Notes under the pieces: model-generated
What the model saw: only the letters and a program-made list of their open reading frames with translations
Told to the model about the DNA's origin: nothing
Database searches by the model: none
Shown: one piece after another, positions 18,155 to 27,635 of the stretch
How positions within the stretch are numbered: position 1 is the first letter of the stretch
Layout: each line of letters begins with the position of its first letter
DNA from: Sphingobacteriales bacterium
GTDB lineage: Bacteria > Bacteroidota > Bacteroidia > Chitinophagales > Chitinophagaceae
Length of the DNA: 64,000 bases
Assembly (NCBI GenBank): GCA_004144185.1
Contig: SEFP01000003.1
Span: 248,001-312,000 of the forward strand
Direction: 5' to 3'
Made by a program: the position numbers and the translations under genes

Positions 18155-20461
18155 TTACCGGACCACCTGTACTTTATAGGTTTCGCGTCCGGATGAACCC
18201 GTTACGGAGACTAGGTAAATTCCTGCAGACCAGGTATGCGTTTCGATTTTCAGCGTTGTGTTTCCGGAAAGCCAGTTCTCGGTATGGATCACCCGGCCTG
18301 TCAGATCCGTTATCCGCACCGCAGCATCTGTCTGCGCCCACTGTCCTTTCCGTGAAAGGGTCATCTGGTTTTGCACCGGGTTGGGATACACAGCAATATG
18401 TCCTTCTGTTGCAGCCAGTTCCGGAACGCTCAGGCCGATTCCAGTCCAGTACAGTGTCAGACCTCCCAGTTCATTGCCTACAACCATCTCCAGCTTGCCG
18501 TCCCCATCGATATCAGCCACTGCCGGAGCAGAGTAATCGGCCGTCTGGATCTGCGAAAAGCTGTCGGCCAGCAGTGGCATCGTAGCAGCACCTATGTTAT
18601 CCCAGGCATACAACAGCCCATAACCACCGCCCATCAGCAAATACTCTTTTGTACTTCCGGCCTGCAACTTGCCCAGGAAAGGACGACTGAATCGAAACGG
18701 ATTGGCAGCACTTGTGTCCGGATTCCGGTCGGGCACCCGCACATTGCCGAAGTTGGCTACAGGAGTTCCGAAAGACGCCAAACCGCTAATTGTATTGGTA
18801 TTTGTAAATGTGGTCAGGGTACCATCCAATTGTCCCAGCACCAGGTCAGGTTTCCCATCCTGATTAAGATCGTACAGCGCAGGCGACGCATTGGCCGGAA
18901 CACTGATCTTGACACCGCCTCCACGGGTCATCTCCCGCTCTTCTAACCGCCATACCGGAGCTACTGCGGCACTGGCAGCGTAGTTCCGGAAATAAATCAG
19001 TTTTCCGTCCAGCCGACCCATCACCAGATCATCCAGTCCATCGCCATCCACATCGCCTACGGCCGGATCGGTTGCATACACGCTGATACCAGCCAGTCCG
19101 ACCAGATCATTGGTCACATACCGGAACCGGGGATTTCCGGGCGTTGTCGTGATGTTTTCATATAAGTGCAACCGTGACACCTCTACCCCAGTGGCCAGTT
19201 TTTCAAGCCCGCCGACCAACAGATCCGGCTTTCCGTCTTTTGTAAAGTCGTAAAACAGCGGACACGACAACCGGCCGGCATCGATGGTTTGCGACGAAAA
19301 CAAAGAGTCGTTCCGGAAGGTAAACTGAGGCGCTGAAGCGCTGCCCGTATTCTGATACCACCAAACCTGATTATTATTTTTACTGCCAGAACCGTGCGGA
19401 GCAATAACGATATCCTTGTTGCCGTCGTTATCATAATCAATGAAAAACGCTGCCGGATATTTACCTACCTGATACCGGATACCATTCCGCTGCCATAGCG
19501 TATCCTGTGCAATGATGCTGTCTACTCCGTACTGGCTGCGGCCATTGATCAAAAGTTGAATGTCGTTGAAGGATTCATTGCCGTTCAGGTAATCCTGGTC
19601 GCCGTCCCCATCAATGTCGACCATAGCAATGGTATTTCCACCATGCATGGCCGTTTTTGCCAGCGCACCCGGAGACGGACTGGACGTCTGGCTGGATGGG
19701 TTCTGACCCGGATTCCAGATATACCGCAACGTGCAGGCCTGCGAATTTGGATCTAACCCCATCACTGCAGTACGCTGATAATCCTGAAAGGTCCGTCCCC
19801 AGCAGCCGGTTTCAAAAGACAGCCGGATGCTGTCGTTGGGCATTTGCAATTCCCGCTGTACGTTTTTAAACATAAGCACCCGCGATCCCAGAATCGAAAA
19901 TGTCAGAAAATCCAGATCCCCATCATTATCCACATCAGCGATGCCTGGGATCATCCCACCGGCTACATACACATTAACAGAGTCCAGCGGCTGGCCCGGA
20001 TCACTATATATGTAAATCAATTCCTTTACAAATTGAAAATGAAGCTTTCCACCACTGTAGTATCCTTTTGAAACGTTGATGCCTCCAAATCCGTTATGAA
20101 ATAAGTCAGCAATTCCGTCTCCGTTATAATCCTTGAGGATCAGGTAATTGTTTATCTCCGGGAAAACAGTTGCATACGCCGGCTCGTACCGGTACTCCGG
20201 GGCTCCGGCAAAGCCATGATTGATAAATGTTTTGACCCCCCGCAGCCCGTAGCCTTCAAAAACCACCAGATCGTTTTTACCATCCTGATTGAGATCGGCC
20301 TGCGCAAATTGTGGTACATTGATTCCCCCGCTGAAGGGTGCTGACAACACATTACTCCCCTTCTCTACCAGTACATGGCCAGCAGGTGCATACCGATTGA
20401 GCGTTTGCGCGCCGACAGTCAGGCTGCCCAACAAGCCAACAGAAAGTAAAAAATGTTTCAT
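18155..20461 (-). CDS. FG-GAP/VCBS repeat protein with type A T9SS sorting tail
   Basis: 768 aa, signal peptide 1-18 (ends TVGAQ). Nine or so calcium-binding loops of the DxDxDG type mark FG-GAP/VCBS propeller blades: DLNQDGKNDL, DYNGDGIADL, DVDNDGDLDF, DIDGDGDQDY, DYDNDGNKDI, DFTKDGKPDL, DVDGDGLDDL, DLNQDGKPDL, DIDGDGKLEM. The C-terminal ~80 residues (VYPNPVQNQMTLS...GIYLVSVTGSSGRETYKVQVVR) form a type A T9SS sorting domain. Predicted calcium-stabilised surface or secreted beta-propeller; ligand unknown. Lies upstream of the CHU_C giant on the same strand. Confidence 0.9.
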   Translation of the reverse strand: MKHFLLSVGLLGSLTVGAQTLNRYAPAGHVLVEKGSNVLSAPFSGGINVPQFAQADLNQDGKNDLVVFEGYGLRGVKTFINHGFAGAPEYRYEPAYATVFPEINNYLILKDYNGDGIADLFHNGFGGINVSKGYYSGGKLHFQFVKELIYIYSDPGQPLDSVNVYVAGGMIPGIADVDNDGDLDFLTFSILGSRVLMFKNVQRELQMPNDSIRLSFETGCWGRTFQDYQRTAVMGLDPNSQACTLRYIWNPGQNPSSQTSSPSPGALAKTAMHGGNTIAMVDIDGDGDQDYLNGNESFNDIQLLINGRSQYGVDSIIAQDTLWQRNGIRYQVGKYPAAFFIDYDNDGNKDIVIAPHGSGSKNNNQVWWYQNTGSASAPQFTFRNDSLFSSQTIDAGRLSCPLFYDFTKDGKPDLLVGGLEKLATGVEVSRLHLYENITTTPGNPRFRYVTNDLVGLAGISVYATDPAVGDVDGDGLDDLVMGRLDGKLIYFRNYAASAAVAPVWRLEEREMTRGGGVKISVPANASPALYDLNQDGKPDLVLGQLDGTLTTFTNTNTISGLASFGTPVANFGNVRVPDRNPDTSAANPFRFSRPFLGKLQAGSTKEYLLMGGGYGLLYAWDNIGAATMPLLADSFSQIQTADYSAPAVADIDGDGKLEMVVGNELGGLTLYWTGIGLSVPELAATEGHIAVYPNPVQNQMTLSRKGQWAQTDAAVRITDLTGRVIHTENWLSGNTTLKIETHTWSAGIYLVSVTGSSGRETYKVQVVR

Positions 20462-20586
20462 AAAGATTCAACTAGTTCTAAAGATAATCCATCAACTTCG
20501 ATTCCGGAAAGCGAATCCTCCACCACTCAACTGCTGTCTGTTTTCAACAGACAGGCAATAAAAAGGCTACCGTTGGGTAAGTACGT

Positions 20587-21396
20587 TTATTTTTTCAGGG
20601 GCGAATCCGGCTCCTTCAGAAAATGCCGGTACACCAGAGTGTCCGTTAATCCCGGAAATAATTTGTTCATCCATACAGTTAGTTTGCCCTGCCGCGTCAG
20701 CACCAGATTACGGGTGCGCCTTTCAACAGCATGCAGGATATGGCCTGCGCAGGTTTCAGCGCTCATCAACTGCGTTTCTTTCAATGGCGTTTCGCCCTGT
20801 GACTTTCCAGACGCATCCCGGGCCACATTCCGGATGTTGGACGCCGTAAAGCCCGGACTCACCCAGATGGCTGTTGCACCGCTTGGCAGCAGTTCGGTCC
20901 GCAGCGACTCCAAAAAGGCCTGCATAGCAGCTTTGCTGGCACTGTAACCGGTACGGGCCGGTAAGCCCCGATATCCAGCAATCGACGAGATACCGGCAAT
21001 CACCCCTTTTCGCGAGACAATATGCGGCAGCGCAAACCGGGAACAATACACCGTTCCCCAGAAATTAATGTCCATTAGTTCCCGAAGTACGTCAAAAGAA
21101 ACCTCTGCAAACAGTGCTCGCATAGAGATTCCTGCATTGTTGATCAGCACATCGACCCCACCAAATTTGGCTACGGCGGCGGCCACAAACGCTTCACAGG
21201 CATCCGGAACCGAAACATCAGCGGCAAACAGCAACAGCTGTTCAGTCTCAGGTCCTAATGCCGCCTGCATAGCATCCAGCCGGCGGCTACAGGCGGCTAC
21301 ACGGGCACCATTTTGGAGGAGCTGTTGTACCAGTGCCCGCCCGATACCGGAGGAAGCGCCTGTGACGAGAACTGTTTTTCCATTCCAATAATTCAT
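20587..21396 (-). CDS. Short-chain dehydrogenase/reductase (SDR)
   Basis: 269 aa classical SDR. Cofactor motif TGASSGIG (12-19), structural NNAG near 86-89, and the Ser-Tyr-Lys triad in GISSIAG and GYSASKAA. The arginine after the second beta strand (CSRR) favours NADP(H). The C-terminal ~40 residues (LVLTRQGKLTVWMNKLFPGLTDTLVYRHFLKEP) are of the kind seen in DHRS7/YqjQ-like SDRs that associate with membranes. Substrate unknown. Single gene between an FG-GAP protein and divergent phoH. Confidence 0.88.
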   Translation of the reverse strand: MNYWNGKTVLVTGASSGIGRALVQQLLQNGARVAACSRRLDAMQAALGPETEQLLLFAADVSVPDACEAFVAAAVAKFGGVDVLINNAGISMRALFAEVSFDVLRELMDINFWGTVYCSRFALPHIVSRKGVIAGISSIAGYRGLPARTGYSASKAAMQAFLESLRTELLPSGATAIWVSPGFTASNIRNVARDASGKSQGETPLKETQLMSAETCAGHILHAVERRTRNLVLTRQGKLTVWMNKLFPGLTDTLVYRHFLKEPDSPLKK

Positions 21397-21449
21397 TCTC
21401 TGAAGTCGCGTTTTTGAAGGCTCCGGAAAAAACCAGTCCGGAAAAAACT

Positions 21450-21457
21450 CAAAAATA
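21450..21457 (-). promoter_or_regulatory. Candidate -7 box for the SDR gene
   Basis: TATTTTTG on the minus strand matches TAnnTTTG, about 54 bases before the ATG at 21396. No clear -33 element. Confidence 0.3.
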
Positions 21458-21571
21458 AACTTTGAAGCCCCCTATTCGTTTATACTTTTAACAGGGTGGC
21501 CGGGAAACAACATCGGTTGATGCTCAGATTCGTTTCCGGAACCCATCCGCACTCAAAATCCTTTTTTCTCC

Positions 21572-22666
21572 TTGACTGAAGCTATTATCAACCTGGAAAC
21601 CATCAACCCCATCGAATTTTTTGGGGTCAACAACAGCAAATTCGACTTGCTCAAGAAGCGGTTTCCGCGCCTTAAAATCCTGTCCCGCGGCTCGCAGATC
21701 AAAATCACGGGTCAGACCGGCGATGTGGAATCGGCTCAGATGCGCATCGGACAGGTCGTTAAATACCTGGAGCGCAACGGTCACCTTTCTGAAAATTACT
21801 TTTCGCAGATCCTCGGCGATGAAGAACAGGGCGAATCGCCGGTACTTGCGGATACGTTGCAAAGCGATGTGCTCGTATTTGGTCCCAACGGAAAGGTCAT
21901 CCGGGCCAAGACACAGAACCAGAAAAGCATGGCAGAGGCTGCTGATAAAAATGACATCATTTTTGCCATCGGTCCAGCCGGTACGGGTAAAACCTATACT
22001 GCGGTTGCCCTGGCCGTACGCGCGCTCAAGAACAAAAGCGTCCGGAAAATCATCCTGACCCGTCCTGCAGTTGAAGCGGGTGAAAGCTTGGGCTTTTTGC
22101 CCGGTGATCTGAAGGAAAAGATCGATCCCTATCTGCGCCCGCTGTATGATGCGCTGGATGATATGCTGCCGAGCGACAAGCTGAACTACTACATGACCAA
22201 CCGGATTATCGAGATTGCACCGCTGGCCTACATGCGGGGCCGTACGCTCGACAATTCGTTTATCATCCTGGATGAAGCGCAGAACACGACCGATCTCCAA
22301 ATCAAAATGTTCCTGACCCGGATCGGACCCAGCGCCAAGGCCATTATTACCGGTGATGTAACACAGATTGACCTGCCTAAAAATCAGAAATCCGGTCTGG
22401 CCAAAGCCGTACGCATCCTGCGTCATATCGAAGGCATCGCCCACATCGAACTGGATGAATCGGATGTGGTCCGGCACCGGTTGGTCAAGCACATTATCCG
22501 GGCCTACGACAAAGAGCAGACCCGCGAAGACATTCAAAGCGGCGGCGGTCGTCCCGAAGAGCGCGAATATCGCGAGCTGCGCCGTTCCGGTGCGCACAAC
22601 CAGCCATCGGTTCCGGCTCCAGCGCCGCCTCCGGCGACTGATCCTCCCGGAACAACTGCTTCCTAG
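21572..22666 (+). CDS. phoH: PhoH family ATPase
   Basis: 364 aa. Cytoplasmic P-loop NTPase related to the N-terminal half of superfamily 1 helicases, linked to RNA metabolism. An N-terminal KH-like region (30-75, IKITGQTGDVESAQ) precedes the PhoH domain, with Walker A GPAGTGKT at 134-141, ILTRPAVEAGESLGFLPGDL, and Walker B FIILDEAQNTT. The start is TTG at 21572; the next ATG would cut into the conserved KH-like part. The C-terminal ~35 residues are proline/alanine-rich and look disordered. Convergent with gldA across a shared terminator. Confidence 0.95.
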   Translation: MTEAIINLETINPIEFFGVNNSKFDLLKKRFPRLKILSRGSQIKITGQTGDVESAQMRIGQVVKYLERNGHLSENYFSQILGDEEQGESPVLADTLQSDVLVFGPNGKVIRAKTQNQKSMAEAADKNDIIFAIGPAGTGKTYTAVALAVRALKNKSVRKIILTRPAVEAGESLGFLPGDLKEKIDPYLRPLYDALDDMLPSDKLNYYMTNRIIEIAPLAYMRGRTLDNSFIILDEAQNTTDLQIKMFLTRIGPSAKAIITGDVTQIDLPKNQKSGLAKAVRILRHIEGIAHIELDESDVVRHRLVKHIIRAYDKEQTREDIQSGGGRPEEREYRELRRSGAHNQPSVPAPAPPPATDPPGTTAS

Positions 22667-22672
22667 CCAAAT

Positions 22673-22708
22673 AAAAAAACCGCCGCAATCAGTTGCGGCG
22701 GTTTTTTT
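22673..22708. terminator. Bidirectional terminator between phoH and gldA
   Basis: A 16-bp perfect inverted repeat (22673-22688 and 22693-22708) with a 4-base loop, A-run on the left and T-run on the right, so it can stop both converging transcripts. It overlaps the last bases of gldA. Confidence 0.92.
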
Positions 22709-23615
22709 ATTTCGTAAGGTTCCGGAATACTTCTTCCAGACTTTGAGTATCGGCTTGCAGGGCCGTAATGGCAATGTCTTTATCCAGTGCCCATTGCATG
22801 GTTTGCCGGCGCATGGCTTCTAAATCGTCTCCTTCCAATCGCCACAGCTTAGGCGATACCAATGTTACGTTCCGAACGGTCGGGATTCCTTTCAGCAGTT
22901 TGCTGTCTACATCCGCTTCCAGGCGCAGCAGCAATGCTGGTTTGTGTTGCGCTGTTTGCAGGTCGGCAATGGCATCATCTGCCGCCAGCTGGCCATTGCG
23001 GATAATGATGACCCGACTGCATAAGGCCTGTACTTCCTGCATGATATGAGTCGACAGCAAAACGGTTTTTTCCTTCCCGATCGAGGTAATCAGGTTCCGG
23101 ATATCGATCAACTGGTTGGGATCCAGTCCGGACGTCGGCTCATCCAGAATCAGCACTTCCGGATCATGCAACAACGCCTGTGCCAGCCCAACCCGTTGCT
23201 TGTAGCCTTTGGAAAGCATCCCGATCTTTTTATGAGCCTCTTTGGTCAAACCGGTCCGCTCAATCATGGTTTCGGCCCGCTGCAAGGCCTCTTTGGCTTT
23301 GTATCCGTGAATACCGCCCGAAAACTGCAAATACTCGCGCACGTACATATCGAGGTACAGCGGATTGGCTTCCGGAAGATACCCTACCCGCTTCCGGACT
23401 TCCAGTGGGTTTACCTGGGGATCAAACCCACTGACAAGCGCTCTTCCGGACGTTGGCGGCAGATAACCGGTAATCATCTTCATCGTGGTAGATTTTCCGG
23501 CTCCGTTAGGACCGAGAAAGCCGACCACCTCACCCGGCGCCACTTCAAACTGCATGTTATCAACTGCCTTCTGCTCGCCAAACATTTTGGTCAGCCCCTG
23601 TACCTGAATAGACAT
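22707..23615 (-). CDS. gldA: Gliding motility ABC transporter ATP-binding subunit GldA
   Basis: 302 aa, the usual GldA length. ATPase of the GldA-GldF-GldG transporter needed for gliding in Bacteroidota. Walker A GPNGAGKST (35-43), GYLPEANPLYLDMYVREYL, the degenerate signature LSKGYKQRVGLAQALL, Walker B EVLILDEPTSGLDP and switch STHIMQEV are all present. The full-length similarity pattern fits GldA rather than a general export ATPase, though the partner gldFG genes are not in the window. A promoter match ends only 5 bases before the ATG, so the mRNA may be leaderless. Confidence 0.88.
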   Translation of the reverse strand: MSIQVQGLTKMFGEQKAVDNMQFEVAPGEVVGFLGPNGAGKSTTMKMITGYLPPTSGRALVSGFDPQVNPLEVRKRVGYLPEANPLYLDMYVREYLQFSGGIHGYKAKEALQRAETMIERTGLTKEAHKKIGMLSKGYKQRVGLAQALLHDPEVLILDEPTSGLDPNQLIDIRNLITSIGKEKTVLLSTHIMQEVQALCSRVIIIRNGQLAADDAIADLQTAQHKPALLLRLEADVDSKLLKGIPTVRNVTLVSPKLWRLEGDDLEAMRRQTMQWALDKDIAITALQADTQSLEEVFRNLTK

Positions 23616-23619
23616 AAGG

Positions 23620-23646
23620 CAAAGCTACAGAACGAGCAGGCACAAA
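23620..23646 (-). promoter_or_regulatory. Candidate promoter of gldA, possibly leaderless
   Basis: Minus strand: TTTG (23643-23646), 15-base spacer, TAGCTTTG (23620-23627), an exact TAnnTTTG. The spacer is shorter than the 19-21 usually quoted. Transcription would start at about the ATG (23615). Confidence 0.42.
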
Positions 23647-23706
23647 AAATCCGGCATCCCAAAACAGGAATGCCGGACCGATCCGGAACAGGACGTTCCG
23701 GAAAAC

Positions 23707-24243
23707 TTATTTTTTCTTGTTGGCAGTATAGCCAATAAAACGGCAGTTGGTCTGCGTATTGGGATTATCGATATCGCTGGTGGTTACGACCAGCAGGGTG
23801 ATGCTTTCCGGACGCAACATCAGCGTTTGATAGCGCCGGTATTTTCCGTTGGTCGAGTCTTCGAACATAAGCACATCGTCCTTGACCGTACCATACGAGG
23901 TATCAAACGGCGCACGATACCGGACGATTCCCAACCGGTTAGGCTCCGTTTTCATAAATACCGTCAGCGTATCCAGCAGCGTTGGTGCCAATGAATCCCG
24001 GTCATTTACAATATTGCAGCGGCTGGAACCCGGCCAGACGCCCAGAAATTTAGTTGAGGTTTTAATCTCGCATTCAGCGCCCTCATACCCCGTAGGACAC
24101 CGGCAAAAATTGTCGGCACAGGTGCCACCGTTTTTACAGTTTAACGAGGTGCAGCTGTCTTTTTCGCAGGATGCGACCAATAGCGTGGAAGAAACGCCGA
24201 GGACTGCGGCCATTGCCAACAGGCCATGCTTCAAGTGCTTCAT
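23707..24243 (-). CDS. EGF-like-domain lipoprotein
   Basis: 178 aa from the ATG at 24243; a TTG four codons earlier is unlikely. Lipoprotein signal with lipobox LVASC (Cys about residue 25). Immediately after comes an EGF-like domain with six cysteines in CTSLNCKNGGTCADNFCRCPTGYEGAEC, then a ~125-residue beta-rich domain (KFLGVWPGSSRCN...) of the lipocalin-like type seen in small Bacteroidota lipoproteins. Function unknown. EGF-like modules are uncommon in bacteria outside this phylum. Single gene between gldA and thiL. Confidence 0.8.
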   Translation of the reverse strand: MKHLKHGLLAMAAVLGVSSTLLVASCEKDSCTSLNCKNGGTCADNFCRCPTGYEGAECEIKTSTKFLGVWPGSSRCNIVNDRDSLAPTLLDTLTVFMKTEPNRLGIVRYRAPFDTSYGTVKDDVLMFEDSTNGKYRRYQTLMLRPESITLLVVTTSDIDNPNTQTNCRFIGYTANKKK

Positions 24244-24321
24244 GCAGAATACCAAGAGTTACAGGCTACCAAACTACAATAAACTTCCGGAATTTTAGCA
24301 ACTTTTACCAAAATAGTGTTT

Positions 24322-25362
24322 TTAAGCGCCGGAAAACGCTTTCCAGCCCTGTGCTACCAGCTCATGCACTGTTTTTCCTTTGGTATGCAGCTTCCGTCCT
24401 TCTTCCGGAGCCGTCATGTACCCGATGATCGAGATCTGCTCGCTGGTCAGGATGGCCTCATAAGCCGACTGTGGGACGGTAAACAGCAGTTCGTAATCTT
24501 CGCCTCCGTTAAGGGCACACATGGTAGGGTCGATCCCGAATTCAAAGGCTGCCTCTCGACTTTCTTCATTGACAGGCAGCTTGTCTTCGTACAGAACGCA
24601 TCCAAGTTTGCTGTCTTCGCACAGGTGAATGAGATCGGAGGACACCCCGTCGCTTACGTCGATCATAGCCGTTGGGGTTACACCTTTGTCCTGCAACCAG
24701 GTTACAATATCGGTACGCGGCTCGGGCTTCAGCTGCCGGCCCACGACATAGTTTTTGCCTTCGAGCGAAGGCTGGATTTGCGGATTTTCCAGAAAAATAC
24801 GCTTTTCACGCTCCAGCAACTGCAGTCCTAGATACGCACCGCCCACATCGCCGCTCAGGCAAATCAGATCGCCTTCTTTGGCTCCGCTACGCAGCACGGC
24901 TGTTCCCGGTGCCAGCTCTCCGATGGCGGTTACTGAAATCAGCAATCCTTTGGTAGACGTGGAAGTATCACCGCCGACCAGATCCACCTGATAGCGCTCA
25001 CAGGCCGCGCGAATACCGGCATACAATTCTTCCAGGGCTTCCACCGGGAACCGGTTGGATGCGGCAATCGAAACGGTTACCTGCGTGGGCGCCGCCATCA
25101 TGGCACACACGTCAGACAGGTTTACAGCAATGGCTTTGTAGCCCAGGTGTTTTAGCGGGCAATAGCTCAGATCAAAGTGCACGCCTTCAATCAGCAGATC
25201 GGTCGAAACCACCGTCTGGCGACCGAAATGGTCGAGCACAGCTGCATCATCCCCAATTCCGGTCAGTGTAGAAATATTGCGGGTTTCAAAGTCTTCCGTC
25301 AGATGTTTGATAAGGGGAAATTCGCCTATCGAGGCCAGTTCGGTCCGGTTGAGTTCACTCAT
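24322..25362 (-). CDS. thiL: Thiamine-monophosphate kinase
   Basis: 346 aa. Phosphorylates thiamine monophosphate to thiamine diphosphate. PurM/ThiL fold: GIGDDAAVLD (36-45), STDLLIEGVHF, AVNLSDVCAMMAAPTQVTVSIA, DLVGGDTSTSTKG and NGGEDYELLFTVP are all recognisable. The four-base overlap with the suhB-like gene upstream (ATG inside its stop region) shows they are one operon, tolC-suhB-thiL. No other thiamin gene is nearby. Confidence 0.95.
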   Translation of the reverse strand: MSELNRTELASIGEFPLIKHLTEDFETRNISTLTGIGDDAAVLDHFGRQTVVSTDLLIEGVHFDLSYCPLKHLGYKAIAVNLSDVCAMMAAPTQVTVSIAASNRFPVEALEELYAGIRAACERYQVDLVGGDTSTSTKGLLISVTAIGELAPGTAVLRSGAKEGDLICLSGDVGGAYLGLQLLEREKRIFLENPQIQPSLEGKNYVVGRQLKPEPRTDIVTWLQDKGVTPTAMIDVSDGVSSDLIHLCEDSKLGCVLYEDKLPVNEESREAAFEFGIDPTMCALNGGEDYELLFTVPQSAYEAILTSEQISIIGYMTAPEEGRKLHTKGKTVHELVAQGWKAFSGA

Positions 25363-26177
25363 TTTTGAAAAGAATAATCGTTAAAAGCGCCCTGAATCTG
25401 CTGCTGCATTTCGATATGAATCCGTCCGTTGGTCGCCAGCGTCTGCCGGTGAAATACAGAAGCCGGTTTTCCGGAAAAATCGCTGACCGTGCCACCCGCT
25501 TCGGCTACCAGCAGGTATCCGGCGGCAATATCCCACGGGCTTAGATTGTATTCCCAGAAACCATCAAACCGGCCACAGGCCACCCAGCACAAATCGAGCG
25601 CGGCAGATCCCAGCCGGCGAATCGGCAATCCCTGCTTTACAAAATGGCTAAACACATCTACCGGGTGCGGACCATCGGACGCCTGCCAGCTATACGGAAA
25701 TCCGGTCACGAGGCAGGCATGGGCAAAATCGGACTTTCCGGAAACCCGGATCGGCAGATCGTTCAGGAACGCGCCCTTGCCTTTTTCGGCGAAGAAAAAC
25801 TCGTCCATCATGGGGTTATACACTGCTCCCAGAATCAGTTCGTCCTGATGCAACAGCGCCAGGCTGATGCAACACAGCGGAATGCCGTGCGCAAAATTTA
25901 CGGTTCCGTCAATCGGATCGAGAATCCACAGATATTCCACGCCCTCCGGCCGCTCGCTGCGGTATTCTTCTCCCAGAATACCATGATCCGGGAAATCGGC
26001 GAGGATCATCTCAGTAACAGTCCGCTCAATCGCCTGGTCTACTTCTGTGACCAGATTGTTGATGCCTTCTTTTTCATCGATCCGAAATGCGCCGCCAAAA
26101 CGGCTTAAAATCATTTCGCCGCCCTGGTAGACACACGCTTTTAGCTTGGCGCGCAACAGGTCTGTGTTTACAGTCAT
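25359..26177 (-). CDS. suhB: Inositol monophosphatase family protein
   Basis: 272 aa. Mg-dependent sugar-phosphate phosphatase. Metal-site motifs: GILGEEY (about 68-74), ILDPIDGTVNFAHGIP (about 85-100), and SPWDIAAGYLLVAEAGG. Could act on inositol-1-phosphate, on other small sugar phosphates, or as a ribosome-biogenesis SuhB; sequence alone does not decide. Starts 6 bases after the tolC-family stop and overlaps thiL. Confidence 0.9.
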   Translation of the reverse strand: MTVNTDLLRAKLKACVYQGGEMILSRFGGAFRIDEKEGINNLVTEVDQAIERTVTEMILADFPDHGILGEEYRSERPEGVEYLWILDPIDGTVNFAHGIPLCCISLALLHQDELILGAVYNPMMDEFFFAEKGKGAFLNDLPIRVSGKSDFAHACLVTGFPYSWQASDGPHPVDVFSHFVKQGLPIRRLGSAALDLCWVACGRFDGFWEYNLSPWDIAAGYLLVAEAGGTVSDFSGKPASVFHRQTLATNGRIHIEMQQQIQGAFNDYSFQK

Positions 26178-26183
26178 TTGAGG

Positions 26184-27635
26184 TTACAGTTTTAGCTCCT
26201 TGCCCTGGTAATAATCCAGCACCTTGGCCCGGAAAATATATTCATACAGCGCATTGCGCAACGTGGATTCAGCCCGAAAATGCGAGGTCTGGGTAATCAG
26301 ATATTCTACCGTATTGGTCAGGCCAATTGCATAGCGCTTAGAGGCAAAATCAAGTGCCCGCTTGGCCGCATCGGCCGCCCGTTCGGCCGCATAATACCGT
26401 TGCCAAGCATTTTTAGCGTCGTTATGTGCCTTATAGATGTTCTGCTTGAGCGTTACCGAGGCCTGCTCCAGATTCAGACGCGCCGATTCAGTGTTGATCT
26501 GCGCCTGCCGGTAATTAAACTGACTTTGCCAGCCATTAAAAAGCGGTACGTTGAGGTTAAGGCCGATGACCTGCCGGAAGTTATTTTCCAACTGGCTGGC
26601 AAGCGGCACAGCACTGAAAACGGGCGTTCCGGAAAGGGTATAAATAGGCGCATACACGCCATCAGTCCCTTGGGTAAAATATTGTCCGGAAGGCGTGTAG
26701 CCGCTCAACTGGTAGCTGCTGATCTGCTGGTAATTACTGGCCCAGTTGTTTCCCAGCTGGCCGGTCAGTGTTAGTTGCGGATAGCGAAGGGCACTGGAGG
26801 ACTGAGCTGCTTTTTCGGCGGCGGCAATCTTCAGCAAGCCGCTTTTCAGGGTTCCAAACCGACGGGCTGCCAATGCAAATACCTCTTCAGGCTGAACCGC
26901 AACGGACCCTGCCAGATTCTCGGGTGCCAGCTCTGGGGTAGCCACGCCAAACGGTGTTTCAAAAGCCAGATTGAGTATTGCTTTCAGATCAAGCAACGCC
27001 GACTGGTAATCGGCGATCCCGGCAATCAGCGAAGCACTGTCGGTTGCCAGTTGCGACTCCAGCTGGGCAGCATTCAGTTCCGGAAGCCGGCCGCTGGATA
27101 CAAATTTCCGGGTCTGATCCAGTTGCGCATCCGAAAGCCGTACCTGCTGTTCCAGCACTTTGATTTGTTCCTTGGCGAGTACCGCCCGTAGATATCCGGT
27201 AGCCACATTCAGCGATACATCATCTCGCAGTTGCGAAACGTCTTGTTGTGCAGCCTGTGCCTGCAGGTTATTGGCCTGGATCGAATAGCGCCGGCCAAAC
27301 CAGCCAAACAGCAGCACATCGGCCGAACCCGACAGCGACAAGTACCCGTACCGTCCGCTTTCGAACTGGTTGGTGGTCGGGTTGATCGACCGGCCAAACG
27401 ATACGCCGTACGTACCATTCAGATTGGCATTGGGCAGCTGTGAAAGCTTACTTTGCTTCAGCCGTAGCTGACTCAATCGTTCATTGAGCACATTTTGCCG
27501 GATCGAAATATTATGGTCGAGTGCGTATTGAACACACTGTTGCAGGGTCCAGTCGCTGCTTTGAGCACGACCCGCAAGGGCCAGCAGCAGCAACACCGTC
27601 AGCCTTGTTTTCCGGAAAGAGATCCAACCGTTCAC
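26184..27635 (-). CDS. TolC-family outer membrane efflux channel
   Basis: 483 aa from the GTG at 27635, chosen because it immediately precedes the signal peptide (FRKTRLTVLLLLALAGRAQS); a TTG at 27686 would put 17 extra residues in front. Two OEP repeats are visible: the first from WTLQQCVQYALDHNISIRQ to the DLKAILNL region, the second through NVPLFNGWQSQFNYRQAQ to NTVEYLITQT. Trimeric channel partner for RND or ABC exporters such as the adaptor at 8.75 kb, but it is not linked to a pump here. First gene of an odd operon with suhB and thiL. Confidence 0.88.
   Translation of the reverse strand: MNGWISFRKTRLTVLLLLALAGRAQSSDWTLQQCVQYALDHNISIRQNVLNERLSQLRLKQSKLSQLPNANLNGTYGVSFGRSINPTTNQFESGRYGYLSLSGSADVLLFGWFGRRYSIQANNLQAQAAQQDVSQLRDDVSLNVATGYLRAVLAKEQIKVLEQQVRLSDAQLDQTRKFVSSGRLPELNAAQLESQLATDSASLIAGIADYQSALLDLKAILNLAFETPFGVATPELAPENLAGSVAVQPEEVFALAARRFGTLKSGLLKIAAAEKAAQSSSALRYPQLTLTGQLGNNWASNYQQISSYQLSGYTPSGQYFTQGTDGVYAPIYTLSGTPVFSAVPLASQLENNFRQVIGLNLNVPLFNGWQSQFNYRQAQINTESARLNLEQASVTLKQNIYKAHNDAKNAWQRYYAAERAADAAKRALDFASKRYAIGLTNTVEYLITQTSHFRAESTLRNALYEYIFRAKVLDYYQGKELKL

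Noticed and set aside
20521-20586. Hairpin CTGTCTGTT...AACAGACAG as a terminator
   Set aside because: It has a 9-bp stem but no T-run on either strand; not supported as an intrinsic terminator.
21524-22774. 416-aa open frame on the minus strand opposite phoH
   Set aside because: phoH motifs are clear on the other strand; the minus-strand frame is a shadow and runs through the shared terminator.
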